From Bacteroidota bacterium (GTDB lineage: Bacteria; Bacteroidota; Bacteroidia; Chitinophagales; Chitinophagaceae): a DNA stretch of 56,755 bases. The notes below the pieces were generated by a model that was not told where the DNA came from, made no database searches, and saw only the letters and a list, made by a program, of their open reading frames with translations. Position 1 is the stretch's first letter. Each line of letters opens with the position of its first letter. Shown here piece after piece: positions 37,348 to 46,220 of the stretch. The position numbers were made by a program, and so were the translations under genes. The stretch spans positions 1-56,755 of the forward strand of contig JAFDXD010000164.1 in NCBI GenBank assembly GCA_018268135.1, read 5' to 3'.

Positions 37348-37404
37348 TTCCCTATTTCAATTCATCTTTTGGATTCAAAAGCACGCTTCAATTATTTTAG
37401 TTGT

Positions 37405-37412
37405 TAACTTTG
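37405..37412 (+). promoter_or_regulatory. -7 element for tatC
   Basis: TAACTTTG fits TAnnTTTG, 76 bp before the TTG start of tatC. Confidence 0.45.
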
Positions 37413-37488
37413 CTGCTTAATTTTTTACAACCAGGCAACACCTGTTATAAGTGGCATATATTATTAACTACAATTAAAAGCGGCAACT

Positions 37489-38373
37489 TTGAGCACTACA
37501 ACTGAAAAAACATCTTTTTTTAGCCGCTTAACATCTAAAGATCCGGCGCTAAACCGAAAAGAGATGAGCTTTATAGACCATCTTGAAGCGCTTAGATGGC
37601 ATATAGTTAGAAGCCTGATTGTTTGGATTGCCTTAGCTATTGTAATATTTATTTTTAAAGATTGGGTATTTGATAATATCATTTATGCCCCCGCCAGCTC
37701 TGACTTTATTTCATACTCAGCTTTATGCAGGCTTGGTCATTTTTTACATATTGGCGATGCATTGTGTATGCCTCCGGTAAATATTCCTCTGCAGGGAAAT
37801 ACCGTAAGTGGCCCCTTTATTGCAGCGCTCAATATTGCCATGATTGGCGGGCTTATAGCTGCCTTCCCCTATCTTTTTTATGAACTGTGGAGTTTTATTA
37901 AACCTGCCTTATCGGCCAAAGAACTTAAATACGGCCGCAAAAGTATCTTTTGGGTATCTCTTTGTTTTTTTACCGGCGCTGCCTTTGGCTATTTTGTTTT
38001 GGCCCCCTTTACTTTTAATTTTTTGGCAAATTTTCAAATTGGCAAAGTAGGCGCCTATAAATATTTACCCACACTTGATGATTATATAAGTACTCTTAAT
38101 AACCTGCTTCTGGGCTGCGGAATATCTTTTGAACTACCGGTATTGGCTTATGTGCTGGCAAAAATTGGCCTCATTACAGCCAAATTTTTAAAACATTATC
38201 GCAAGTATGCTTATATCATTATTTTGGTTTTAGCAGCTATACTTACCCCGTCGCCAGACTGGATAAGCCAGGCCATAGTAGCCTCGCCACTTGTACTTTT
38301 ATACGAAATAAGTATAATACTCGTTAAAAAGATAGATAAACAAAAGAAAAAAGAAGAGGCTCAATGGGAATAA
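37489..38373 (+). CDS. tatC: Sec-independent translocase subunit TatC
   Basis: This 294-residue membrane protein has six helices and the TatC signatures FIDHLEALRWHIVRSL (first cytoplasmic region, signal-peptide binding) and FIKPALSAKELKYGRK. It recognises twin-arginine signal peptides and recruits TatA. The start is a TTG at 37489 that gives MSTTTEK; no ATG precedes it, and the next ATG would remove the N-terminal amphipathic part. The insertion of about 25 residues in the first periplasmic loop, with two Cys (ALCRLG and DALCMPP), is longer than in E. coli. tatA follows 131 bp downstream with its own promoter. Confidence 0.93.
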   Translation: MSTTTEKTSFFSRLTSKDPALNRKEMSFIDHLEALRWHIVRSLIVWIALAIVIFIFKDWVFDNIIYAPASSDFISYSALCRLGHFLHIGDALCMPPVNIPLQGNTVSGPFIAALNIAMIGGLIAAFPYLFYELWSFIKPALSAKELKYGRKSIFWVSLCFFTGAAFGYFVLAPFTFNFLANFQIGKVGAYKYLPTLDDYISTLNNLLLGCGISFELPVLAYVLAKIGLITAKFLKHYRKYAYIIILVLAAILTPSPDWISQAIVASPLVLLYEISIILVKKIDKQKKKEEAQWE

Positions 38374-38477
38374 TGAAAATGCAAAACAATGAGCAGAGGC
38401 CGGTTAAGCTTAACATTTTCTTATGCTGCATTACACAAAATTGACATCTAAAAAGCAGTAAGTACAAATATTTATTT

Positions 38478-38485
38478 TAACTTTG
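38478..38485 (+). promoter_or_regulatory. -7 element for tatA
   Basis: TAACTTTG fits TAnnTTTG, 19 bp before the tatA ATG. Confidence 0.5.
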
Positions 38486-38504
38486 AACTCTAAATAAAAT
38501 TATC

Positions 38505-38774
38505 ATGATCCACAATCATTTTGCAATAATACTTTCCATCTTTCAGCCGGAGCACATGCTATTTATTTTAATAGCCATTTTGCTTTTATTTGGAGGAAAA
38601 AAAATACCCGAATTAATGCGTGGCATTGGTAAAGGCATGAGGGAATTTAAAGATGCTAAAGACAATGTAAAGAGCGAAATTGAAAATGGCATGAAGGAGC
38701 CAACCCTTAGTGATAAAGATGAAGAAATTCGCAGGTTGAGGGAGCAGCTTCGTCAAAAACAAATACAGCAATAA
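38505..38774 (+). CDS. tatA: twin-arginine translocase TatA/E subunit
   Basis: This 89-residue protein has a single membrane helix (about residues 16-32), the [16 protein letters not shown] hinge and amphipathic helix of TatA, and a charged tail ending in a Gln/Arg-rich helix. TatA oligomers make the passage for folded proteins. One TatA-like protein plus TatC, without TatB, is the usual minimal system of Bacteroidota. It follows tatC on the same strand. Confidence 0.92.
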   Translation: MIHNHFAIILSIFQPEHMLFILIAILLLFGGKKIPELMRGIGKGMREFKDAKDNVKSEIENGMKEPTLSDKDEEIRRLREQLRQKQIQQ

Positions 38775-38868
38775 TTTATTCTTATTTTTTAAGAAAAGGG
38801 CTAAGGCAAAGCAATGTAAGGTGTTTATCTTATTTTGTTTTTCTTTAGCCTTTTTAATACACTATTTT

Positions 38869-40320
38869 ATGTTCTCATATTTTTCCATTAAAGATTTTCA
38901 TACAAGGTTACAGCAGGGTACTATTACCTGCAGCAATGTGGTAAATCATTATTTAAATGAAATAGAGCATAAAAAAAATTTGAATGCCTTTACAGAAATA
39001 TTTGCCAACGAAGCAATAGAAAAAGCAGCAGAGCTTGACAAAAAAAGAGCCGCAGGCGAGCCTCTAAAAAAACTACATGGAGTAGTAATTGCCATTAAAG
39101 ATGTTATTTGTTATAAAGATCATCACATTACTGCTGCATCAGGTATATTAAAAGGATTTACATCTTTATATACGGCAAGCGCTTTGCAATTTCTTATTGA
39201 TGAAGATGCCATCATTATTGGCGCCTGCAATTGCGATGAATTTGCAATGGGCAGTACAAATGAAAACTCGGTATATGGCCCTGCCTTAAATGCTTTAGAC
39301 CCTTCAAAAGTACCGGGCGGCTCATCTGGCGGAAGTGCCGTAGCTGTACAGGCTGGCATGTGCATGGTAAGCCTGGGCAGCGATACCGGCGGCTCTGTAA
39401 GGCAACCGGCAGATTACTGTGGCATTATTGGCTTTAAGCCAGGGTATGGCCGAATTTCTCGCTATGGGTTAATTGCTTATGCTTCTTCTTTTGATCAAAT
39501 TGGGATATTTGGAACAAATATGGACGATATTGAATTAATGATTTCCATTATGAGCAAGCCCGATGATAATGATAGCACCATGCTGCAAGCTCCGCTTAAT
39601 ACTGCTGTAAAAGAAGAGAAGGCCTTACGATATTGCCTCTTTAAGCAAGTGATGGAACATCCCTCTTTAAACAATGAGATTAAAGAAAAAATCAACAGCA
39701 TTGCAGAGCAATTATCACACAATGGCCACAAGGTAGATTTTATTGATTTTGATTTACTCGACTATATTGTATCGGCCTATTATGTACTTACTACTGCCGA
39801 AGCAAGCAGTAATTTATCAAGATATGATGGAGTAAGATTTGGCCATAGAAGTTTAGAAACGGCAGACAGCATTGATACATTTTATAAAAACAATCGCTCA
39901 GAAGGATTTGGGTTAGAAGTAAAAAGAAGAATAATGCTGGGCACTTTTGTGTTAAGCTCTGGCTATTATGATGCATATTTTAGCAAGGCTCAGCAGGTAA
40001 GAAATATGCTTGTGGAGAATGTGAAAAATATTTTTAGCCAATATGATGTTATTTTAATGCCTACCAGCCCAACTACTGCTCCAACCATTGGTGACAATAA
40101 AAAAGACCCGGTGGCCACTTATCTGGCAGATATTTTTACCGTATTTGCAAATCTTACTGGTATTCCGGCTATATCAATACCTCTCTTTCATCATTCAAAA
40201 GATAACATGCCTTTTGGATTACAACTAATGGCTAATAGTGGAGATGAAGTAACTTTGCTACAAACTTCAAAAAAACTTTTGAAACAATACAGGCAGGCTG
40301 AAGTAACCGCTCTATCATGA
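38869..40320 (+). CDS. gatA: Asp/Glu-tRNA amidotransferase subunit A
   Basis: This protein has about 483 residues and belongs to the amidase-signature family. The triad Ser-cisSer-Lys is present: Lys77 in VIAIKD, Ser152 in PGGSSGGSA and Ser176 in DTGGSVRQPA. GatA releases ammonia from glutamine for GatB to amidate Glu-tRNA(Gln) or Asp-tRNA(Asn). GatB and GatC are not in this window. The open frame reaches back to a GTG at 38821, but the extra 16 residues are hydrophobic and unlike the family; the ATG at 38869 is the better start. Its last 4 bp overlap the next gene as ATGA. Confidence 0.92.
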   Translation: MFSYFSIKDFHTRLQQGTITCSNVVNHYLNEIEHKKNLNAFTEIFANEAIEKAAELDKKRAAGEPLKKLHGVVIAIKDVICYKDHHITAASGILKGFTSLYTASALQFLIDEDAIIIGACNCDEFAMGSTNENSVYGPALNALDPSKVPGGSSGGSAVAVQAGMCMVSLGSDTGGSVRQPADYCGIIGFKPGYGRISRYGLIAYASSFDQIGIFGTNMDDIELMISIMSKPDDNDSTMLQAPLNTAVKEEKALRYCLFKQVMEHPSLNNEIKEKINSIAEQLSHNGHKVDFIDFDLLDYIVSAYYVLTTAEASSNLSRYDGVRFGHRSLETADSIDTFYKNNRSEGFGLEVKRRIMLGTFVLSSGYYDAYFSKAQQVRNMLVENVKNIFSQYDVILMPTSPTTAPTIGDNKKDPVATYLADIFTVFANLTGIPAISIPLFHHSKDNMPFGLQLMANSGDEVTLLQTSKKLLKQYRQAEVTALS

Positions 40321-41480
40321 AAAACAAAATAGTTATACCCATTTTTTTATTGATGCTACTGTCGGCGACAGTACATGCCCAGGAAAATGGGGCGCTCCCG
40401 GATACAAGTATCAATACTGAAGTGGCAGAAGACTCGATGATAAACCAGATTGTAACAACCAGAAAAAGCCTCGAAAAAGATAAAGTACAATATTTTAGCC
40501 AGCTTACCAGGTATGGTTTTAAAAACCTGTTTTCTAAATTTTCTTATAATCCGCTACTTCCATACTCATCGCAGGTAAATCCCCAAGCCGAGAGTTATAT
40601 GCAGGGATACCTGAACCTGCACAGTAAAAGTCTGCTAAAAATGAAAACCTGGGGCCTTCCCTATTTTAACCTGATAGATAATATTTTTGCGCAGTATGGA
40701 TTGCCCAGAGAATTAAAATATCTGGCTGTTATTGAAAGCAATTTAAATACAGGCGCTACCAGTTGGGTTGGTGCCGGAGGGCCCTGGCAATTTATGCCCT
40801 ACACAGCCAGAGATTATGGCCTGGTAGTAACTCCGGGGTATGATGAGCGAAGAGATTATTATAAAAGCACCAATGCGGCAGCAAGGTATTTATTAACTCT
40901 CTACCGGCAATTGCACGACTGGCTGCTTGTAATTGCAGCCTACAATGGAGGCCCGGGAAGGGTGTTTAGTGCCATAAAAAAAAGTGGTAGTAAAAACTTT
41001 TGGGCATTGCAATATTATTTGCCCGAAGAAAGCAGAAACCATGTAAAGAAATTTATTGCTACCCATTATATTATGGAAGGTACCAATGGCACCCCTGCTT
41101 CTGCAGAGTTTTCGGCAGGAATACAAGGAGCCAATGCAGTAAGCAATCCTTATGATAATAAGCCGGATCTTAGTTCTACAGAATTGGCTAATGCAGAAAC
41201 ACAAACTATTTCGGGGAAATTTAATTCTGTAATTATTGCCAAAAATTTAGCCATGAATATTGCATTATTCAACAGGTACAATCCGCAATTTGATAACCTT
41301 ATCAATACCAATGGCCAATTTCAATTAATATTACCTGCAGATAAAATGCAACTTTTTTTAGCTACTAAATACCAGATACTAAATGAATGTGTACAGTTTA
41401 TGCTGAGTGATAATAGTATCCCTGATACTAAAACAGTGTACCCAACCAGATACAAAGGAAAAAAGAAAAATTCCAGGTAA
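40317..41480 (+). CDS. MltD-like lytic transglycosylase
   Basis: This 387-residue protein has a signal peptide ending near residue 21 (TVHAQ) and a lysozyme-like SLT domain (about residues 118-240). The catalytic Glu140 lies in KYLAVIESNLN, with GPWQFMPYTARDYGL and AAYNGGPGRV as the other motifs. It cleaves peptidoglycan glycan strands to 1,6-anhydromuramic ends. MltD normally carries C-terminal LysM repeats; here only a weak LysM-like remnant (about residues 310-365) is visible. It is translationally coupled to gatA by an ATGA overlap, although the two functions are unrelated. Confidence 0.88.
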   Translation: MKNKIVIPIFLLMLLSATVHAQENGALPDTSINTEVAEDSMINQIVTTRKSLEKDKVQYFSQLTRYGFKNLFSKFSYNPLLPYSSQVNPQAESYMQGYLNLHSKSLLKMKTWGLPYFNLIDNIFAQYGLPRELKYLAVIESNLNTGATSWVGAGGPWQFMPYTARDYGLVVTPGYDERRDYYKSTNAAARYLLTLYRQLHDWLLVIAAYNGGPGRVFSAIKKSGSKNFWALQYYLPEESRNHVKKFIATHYIMEGTNGTPASAEFSAGIQGANAVSNPYDNKPDLSSTELANAETQTISGKFNSVIIAKNLAMNIALFNRYNPQFDNLINTNGQFQLILPADKMQLFLATKYQILNECVQFMLSDNSIPDTKTVYPTRYKGKKKNSR

Positions 41481-41484
41481 ATAT

Positions 41485-42714
41485 TTATTCCAATACTTTC
41501 ATCATAGCTTTTGCTTTAAGCATTGATTCTTCATACTCGTCTGCAGCATTGCTGTAAAAAGTAATGCCTCCCCCGGCCAGAAAACATAAAGTTTTTTTGA
41601 GGTCATCATAAAAAATACTTCTTATCACTACATTAAAATCAAAATCGCCGGTAGGCGATACATACCCAATACTCCCCGAAAATAAGCCCCGGCCATATTT
41701 TTCGTATTGACTTATCAACTCCATCACTCGTTTTTTTGGAGCACCCGTCATAGAGCCCATCGGGAAGCTGGCTTTTACAATCTCCGTCCATTTAGTTCCA
41801 ATTTTTACATTGCCGGATATGGTACTTATCATTTGATGCACCTGCGGAAAACTGTAAATGCCAAATAATTCATCTACCTGCACTGTACCTTCTTCGCAAA
41901 TTTTACTAAGATCATTTCTCACCAGGTCTACTATCATTACATTTTCGCTTTTATCTTTTGGGCTTTTAGCAAGGTTCTGCCAGTTTTTACTATCTTCTGA
42001 GTTATTGCGAAGGTTGCGTGTGCTGGTGCCCTTTATTGGCTGTGAAATTATTTTATTTCCTTTTTTTTGTAAATACCTTTCGGGGCTGGCACAAATGCAG
42101 TATTTATCATGTAGTTTATACAGTGCAGAAAAAGGGTTGGGAGATATTTTTTCAAGCTTATGATAAATTTCCAATGGATTTATTTTTGCTTCTTCAGCAT
42201 AAAATTGCTGGCAAAAATTTATTTCATAGCAATCACCCATGCGGATATGCTGTTGTAATTTTTGAATGGTTTTAATATACTCTTCCTTACTGATAGCATG
42301 CTTTAAGTTTATTTTATTGAATGCAGGGGTGAGCTGCATTTCAGAAAGGTTATTGATTTCTTCAAAAATTTCTTCGTGGTGGATTGTAGTGCTTGATATG
42401 GAGCAGAAATTATTATTTACTTTAATGATTATTTCAGGCTCAAAGAAAAAAGCCAATCCAAAATCTATAAATGGCTGTTGGGCATCGGTAAGTTTTTCTG
42501 TTTCGTTTTTTAAGCCATACCCCAGATGCCCAAAAATCCAGGAGGGCTTGTCATCATAAAATTTTTGAATACTTGTGTAAGCATTGCCTGCGGCAGGATG
42601 TACATATCTTCTGCACCCTATGGCTAATATGCAATCAAAGGCAGGTGATTGAAAATTGTATTCATTATTATCCAAAAAGCAAAAAATGCTGAACCGGTTT
42701 GCCCAGTTCAACAT
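41485..42714 (-). CDS. pabB: aminodeoxychorismate synthase component I
   Basis: This 409-residue chorismate-binding enzyme has the C-terminal motifs IVDLVRNDLSKIC, SFPMGSMTGAPKKRVMELI and FSGSIGYVSPTGDFDFNVVIR. The segment PIKGT with Lys228 marks PabB: TrpE has Ala here. PabB makes 4-amino-4-deoxychorismate for folate synthesis using ammonia from PabA, which is not adjacent. The N-terminal half is shorter and more diverged than in E. coli PabB, as usual for Bacteroidota. Its 3' end meets the lytic transglycosylase gene with a 4-bp gap. Confidence 0.85.
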   Translation of the reverse strand: MLNWANRFSIFCFLDNNEYNFQSPAFDCILAIGCRRYVHPAAGNAYTSIQKFYDDKPSWIFGHLGYGLKNETEKLTDAQQPFIDFGLAFFFEPEIIIKVNNNFCSISSTTIHHEEIFEEINNLSEMQLTPAFNKINLKHAISKEEYIKTIQKLQQHIRMGDCYEINFCQQFYAEEAKINPLEIYHKLEKISPNPFSALYKLHDKYCICASPERYLQKKGNKIISQPIKGTSTRNLRNNSEDSKNWQNLAKSPKDKSENVMIVDLVRNDLSKICEEGTVQVDELFGIYSFPQVHQMISTISGNVKIGTKWTEIVKASFPMGSMTGAPKKRVMELISQYEKYGRGLFSGSIGYVSPTGDFDFNVVIRSIFYDDLKKTLCFLAGGGITFYSNAADEYEESMLKAKAMMKVLE

Positions 42715-42778
42715 TTTATTTTTAAAATTAATTTTATCTGCTAATTTATAATCAGTAAAAATAACGAAGGTTTAAAAG

Positions 42779-43210
42779 TTAAAAATCATCATCGTCATCA
42801 AAGTTTCCTCCTTCCATATCATCAAACAATCCAAACTCCTTAAAATCGTCATCCATTTTCAAATCATCATCTTCCGATTTCTTACTGCCTTTTTTGCCTT
42901 TTGATTTTGGAATATCAAATTCATCAAAGTCAGGATCCCAATCGTCGCCTTCTTCGGGTTTTTCCCAATCATCTTCTACTTCTACATCATCATCATCGTC
43001 ATCATCATCATCATCGTCATCCTTACTTTTCTTTTTAGATGCTTTGGTAGATTTTGTGGTGCTTTTTTTAGCCTCTTCCACTTCATCCAAATCATCATCC
43101 AAATCATCATCATCATCTGATTTTGAAACATTTTTTTTAGGAATGCTCTTAGCGGGTGTTGCTGCTTTTTTTGCTGCTGCTTTTTTATTATTTCCAGGTT
43201 GTGTTGCCAT
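42779..43210 (-). CDS. Asp-rich low-complexity protein
   Basis: This 143-residue protein has a basic Ala/Lys-rich head (residues 1-30), then several runs of Asp (the longest has 12 in a row) separated by Lys/Ser-rich stretches, and a more ordered end with DWEKPEEGDDWDPDFDEFDIPK and FGLFDDMEGG. It is almost surely disordered and strongly acidic overall. The alternation of basic and acidic blocks resembles nucleic-acid or protein-binding tails. It lies 78 bp after purA on the same strand. I do not recognise a function. The Asp codons (GAT, GAC) make the DNA a near-simple repeat prone to slippage. Confidence 0.75.
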   Translation of the reverse strand: MATQPGNNKKAAAKKAATPAKSIPKKNVSKSDDDDDLDDDLDEVEEAKKSTTKSTKASKKKSKDDDDDDDDDDDDVEVEDDWEKPEEGDDWDPDFDEFDIPKSKGKKGSKKSEDDDLKMDDDFKEFGLFDDMEGGNFDDDDDF

Positions 43211-43288
43211 GCTTACTGAATTAATGCTGTAAAATTTCCACGACTTTTTTAATTAGCCAAATTTTTTTTTGATTTTTTTTGATTTTTT

Positions 43289-44551
43289 TTATGCACTAAC
43301 TATTTGATTGCGTCCGGGGCCGTTGCTAATGTATTTTACAGGTACCTTTAAAAAATCATTTAAAAAGCTAATATAAGTTTTCATTTCCTGCGGCATACTA
43401 CTAAAGTCTTTTACATTTGAAATATCAGTATGCCAGCCTTTAAAGGCTTTATACACCGCTTTTAAATCTACTTTATTCATTTGAAAAGGTATATAATTTT
43501 TTTCTTCGCCATTCACCAGATAGCTATTGCATACCTGCAATTCTTCTAAGCCATCTAATATATCTGCTTTGGTCATCACTATCTGTGTAACTCCATTTAT
43601 CATACAGGCAAATTGCAGTGCTACCAGGTCAATCCATCCGCACCTCCTCGGCCTTCCTGTAGTACTACCAAATTCATTACCCGCATTTCTTAAAAAATCG
43701 CCTTTATCATCCAACAACTCGGTTGGGAATGGCCCGCTGCCTACTCTTGTGCAATATGCTTTAGTAATACCAATTACTTCTTTAATTTTTTGCGGAGCTA
43801 CTCCTAATCCTGTACAGACACCTGCCGATATAGTACTGCTGCTTGTAACAAAAGGAAAAGTGCCAAAATCTACATCCAGCATGCTCCCCTGTGCGCCTTC
43901 TGCCAATACTTTTTTGCCGGCATTTAATTTCTCATTAATAAAGTATTCCCCATTTACAATTTTAAACTCTCTTAAAAATTCAAGGGCTTCAAAAAATTCT
44001 TCTTCCCATGCACTGATGTCTTCCTGAAAATTAAAATTATCTAACAGTCGTTGATGTTTTAGCCTTAGCTTGATATATTGGGTGGTAAAATTTTTATCAA
44101 GTAAATCGCCTACTCTAAGGCCATTGCGGCCGGTTTTATCCATGTATGCCGGACCAATACCTTTTAATGTACTTCCTATTTTATCGTTTCCTTTGCTAAG
44201 TTCGCTGGCTTTGTCTAATGCCCTGTGTGTGGGCAATATCAGGTGGGCACGCTCGCTAATAAACAGATTTTTTTTATAATCTACTCCAAATTCGGCTACT
44301 GCTTTACATTCTTTTTTTAATGTTACAGCATCCAATACTACGCCATTACCAATAAGGTTGGTTTTATCTTCATGAAAAATGCCACTAGGTATTTGATGAA
44401 GAACTACTTTTTTATCATTTACATACAATGTATGGCCTGCATTTGGCCCGCCCTGAAATCGGGCGATTACATCATAATTTTTAGCAAAAAAATCTACTAT
44501 CTTACCCTTCCCTTCATCGCCCCATTGTAATCCTAAAATGACATCTACCAT
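43289..44551 (-). CDS. purA: adenylosuccinate synthetase
   Basis: This 420-residue enzyme joins IMP and aspartate with GTP to give adenylosuccinate, the first step to AMP. It shows the N-terminal GLQWGDEGKGKIVD with the catalytic Asp, the switch region FQGGPNAGHTLY, and the IMP-binding stretch GSTLKGIGPAYMDKTGRNGLRVGDL. The TTGRPRRCGWIDL segment and a full-length C-terminus are present. It is cytoplasmic. It sits downstream of clpX, separated by a terminator. Confidence 0.95.
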   Translation of the reverse strand: MVDVILGLQWGDEGKGKIVDFFAKNYDVIARFQGGPNAGHTLYVNDKKVVLHQIPSGIFHEDKTNLIGNGVVLDAVTLKKECKAVAEFGVDYKKNLFISERAHLILPTHRALDKASELSKGNDKIGSTLKGIGPAYMDKTGRNGLRVGDLLDKNFTTQYIKLRLKHQRLLDNFNFQEDISAWEEEFFEALEFLREFKIVNGEYFINEKLNAGKKVLAEGAQGSMLDVDFGTFPFVTSSSTISAGVCTGLGVAPQKIKEVIGITKAYCTRVGSGPFPTELLDDKGDFLRNAGNEFGSTTGRPRRCGWIDLVALQFACMINGVTQIVMTKADILDGLEELQVCNSYLVNGEEKNYIPFQMNKVDLKAVYKAFKGWHTDISNVKDFSSMPQEMKTYISFLNDFLKVPVKYISNGPGRNQIVSA

Positions 44552-44701
44552 TATATTATTTTTTAAAATTGAATTTTATTTTAAATGCTATTATTTTACT
44601 ACCCTTTAGTACATTATTATGGCTGGTAATAAAATTTCGGCGAAAATAAACTGAAAAAAAACAATCACCTAAAAATAGAACAGGCAAAATAAAAATATTC
44701 A

Positions 44702-44740
44702 GTACCCGGCTTCAAATACCTGAAGAATTGCTGGTTTACA
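44702..44740 (-). repeat. possible partial copy D of the dispersed element
   Basis: GTACCCGGCTTCAAAT (44702-44717) matches one end of copy A with one mismatch in 16 positions. The rest of the element is not recognisable. It lies upstream of purA in the same orientation relative to the gene as copies A and C. Confidence 0.3.
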
Positions 44741-44753
44741 ATAACAAAAAAGG

Positions 44754-44783
44754 GCAAAAAAAATCCTGCAACTTTTTGCAGGA
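44754..44783 (-). terminator. terminator after clpX
   Basis: TCCTGCAA (44764-44771) and TTGCAGGA (44776-44783) form an 8-bp stem with a 4-nt loop, and eight T follow on the minus strand. It is 11 bp past the clpX stop. Confidence 0.8.
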
Positions 44784-44794
44784 AAATTATCTTT

Positions 44795-46036
44795 TTAAGC
44801 TACTTTAAGCATGCTCAGCTTACTGGTATTAAATTTACGTTCGGCGTATTCTAGTGTTACTTCAAAGCTTTTCACTTTTTGGCTGGGCAATTCGTACATG
44901 GCATCAGTTAAAATACTTTCGCAAATACTTCGTAAGCCTCTTGCGCCTAATTTGTACTCAAGCGCTTTTTGCACCATAAAATCAAATACAGCAGGGTCAA
45001 ATTTTAAAGCAATGCCTTCAATCTCAAACAAACGGGTAAACTGTTTTACCAAAGAATTTTTTGGCTCGGTAAGAATATTCCGAAGTGTTTCTGCATCTAA
45101 TGGATTTAAATAAGTAACTACCGGTAACCGTCCTAAAAGCTCGGGTATTAATCCAAACTGTTTTAAATCAACAGAATTTACAAATTGTAATAAATTTTTC
45201 TCCTGGTATTCCTGTAGTTCTTTATTTACATTGAAGCCAATGGCATTGGTATTTACCCTGCGGGCAATGATGCGATCGATGCCATTAAAAGCCCCACCAC
45301 ATATAAATAATATGTTTTGGGTATTAATTTTAATAAGCTTTTGCTCCGGATGCTTTCTGCCTCCTTGTGGTGGCACCAATACTTCACTTCCTTCTAATAA
45401 TTTTAAAAGCCCTTGCTGCACTCCTTCGCCGCTTACATCCCTTGTGATAGAAGGGTTGTCGCTTTTGCGGGCAATCTTATCTATTTCATCTATATACACA
45501 ATTCCTTTTTCTGCTGCCTGTACATCATAATTGCATACCTGCAAAAGCCGGGTAAGCATACTCTCTACATCTTCGCCCACATAGCCTGCTTCTGTAAATA
45601 CTGTAGCATCTACTATTGTAAAGGGTACATTCAGCATTCTTGCAATAGATTTTGCCAGAAGGGTTTTGCCGGTACCTGTTTCTCCTACCATTACAATATT
45701 GCTCTTTTCAATTTCTACCTCATTCTCTATTTTTTGATTGAGCCTTTTATAATGATTGTACACTGCTACTGCCAGTATTTTTTTTGCATCATCCTGGCCA
45801 ATAACGTATTCGTCTAAAAATTTTTTTATTTCTATAGGCTTTTTTACAGAAAGTTTATAAGATGATGAGGCCGGATGCTTTGAATCTGAAGTATTGGTAA
45901 TTTCCTGCGCTATAATATCCTGTGCATGCTCTACACAGTTTTCACAAATATGTCCGTCTTGCCCTGCAATGAGTATTTTTACTTCATCTCTGCTTCGTCC
46001 GCAAAATGAACAATGTAAAACTTGTTGTTTAGCCAT
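44795..46036 (-). CDS. clpX: ClpX, ATPase subunit of the ClpXP protease
   Basis: This 413-residue AAA+ unfoldase has the N-terminal C4 zinc finger ([10 protein letters not shown]...CENC, residues 9-34), Walker A GETGTGKT, pore loop GYVGEDVE, Walker [12 protein letters not shown], and the IGF loop (AIGFNVNKE) that docks on ClpP. It unfolds tagged proteins and feeds them to ClpP in the cytoplasm. Length is typical. It is not directly joined to the clpP genes: the kinase-like gene at 46221-47312 lies between. A -7 box (TACCTTTG, minus strand, 46094-46101) suggests its own promoter. Confidence 0.95.
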   Translation of the reverse strand: MAKQQVLHCSFCGRSRDEVKILIAGQDGHICENCVEHAQDIIAQEITNTSDSKHPASSSYKLSVKKPIEIKKFLDEYVIGQDDAKKILAVAVYNHYKRLNQKIENEVEIEKSNIVMVGETGTGKTLLAKSIARMLNVPFTIVDATVFTEAGYVGEDVESMLTRLLQVCNYDVQAAEKGIVYIDEIDKIARKSDNPSITRDVSGEGVQQGLLKLLEGSEVLVPPQGGRKHPEQKLIKINTQNILFICGGAFNGIDRIIARRVNTNAIGFNVNKELQEYQEKNLLQFVNSVDLKQFGLIPELLGRLPVVTYLNPLDAETLRNILTEPKNSLVKQFTRLFEIEGIALKFDPAVFDFMVQKALEYKLGARGLRSICESILTDAMYELPSQKVKSFEVTLEYAERKFNTSKLSMLKVA

Positions 46037-46093
46037 TTTTATAAAAAATTAAAGTAAATAATCCACCTGCAAATAGCTGAATTATTACAAAGG

Positions 46094-46101
46094 CAAAGGT
46101 A
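46094..46101 (-). promoter_or_regulatory. -7 element for clpX
   Basis: TACCTTTG on the minus strand fits TAnnTTTG, 57 bp before the clpX ATG. Confidence 0.45.
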
Positions 46102-46220
46102 GTAAACTTTATTACAAAAGCGTGTAAAACAGGGTATTTGTAGCAGGAAGGCAATAAATTTTAACCAATAAATTACTAAAACTTTTCAGGTGTTTAGTAA
46201 AAACCACATTTTTTAGCGGT

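Noticed and set aside
38775-38868. Distant inverted repeat GGCTAA / TTAGCC after tatA
   Set aside because: The stem is only 6 bp with a loop of about 40 nt and is not convincing as a terminator.
42965-43130. Trinucleotide repeat tract that could be taken for a CRISPR or satellite array
   Set aside because: It encodes Asp runs in one frame and has no spacers or constant-length units. No CRISPR array was seen in the window.
42894-43232. 112-codon Ser-rich plus-strand frame
   Set aside because: Its Ser runs are the reverse complement of the Asp runs in the minus-strand gene, which has the more natural ends and codon use.
43527-44027. 166-codon plus-strand open frame opposite purA
   Set aside because: It is antisense to conserved purA motifs, and its Ser/Pro/Leu-rich translation is typical of a shadow frame.
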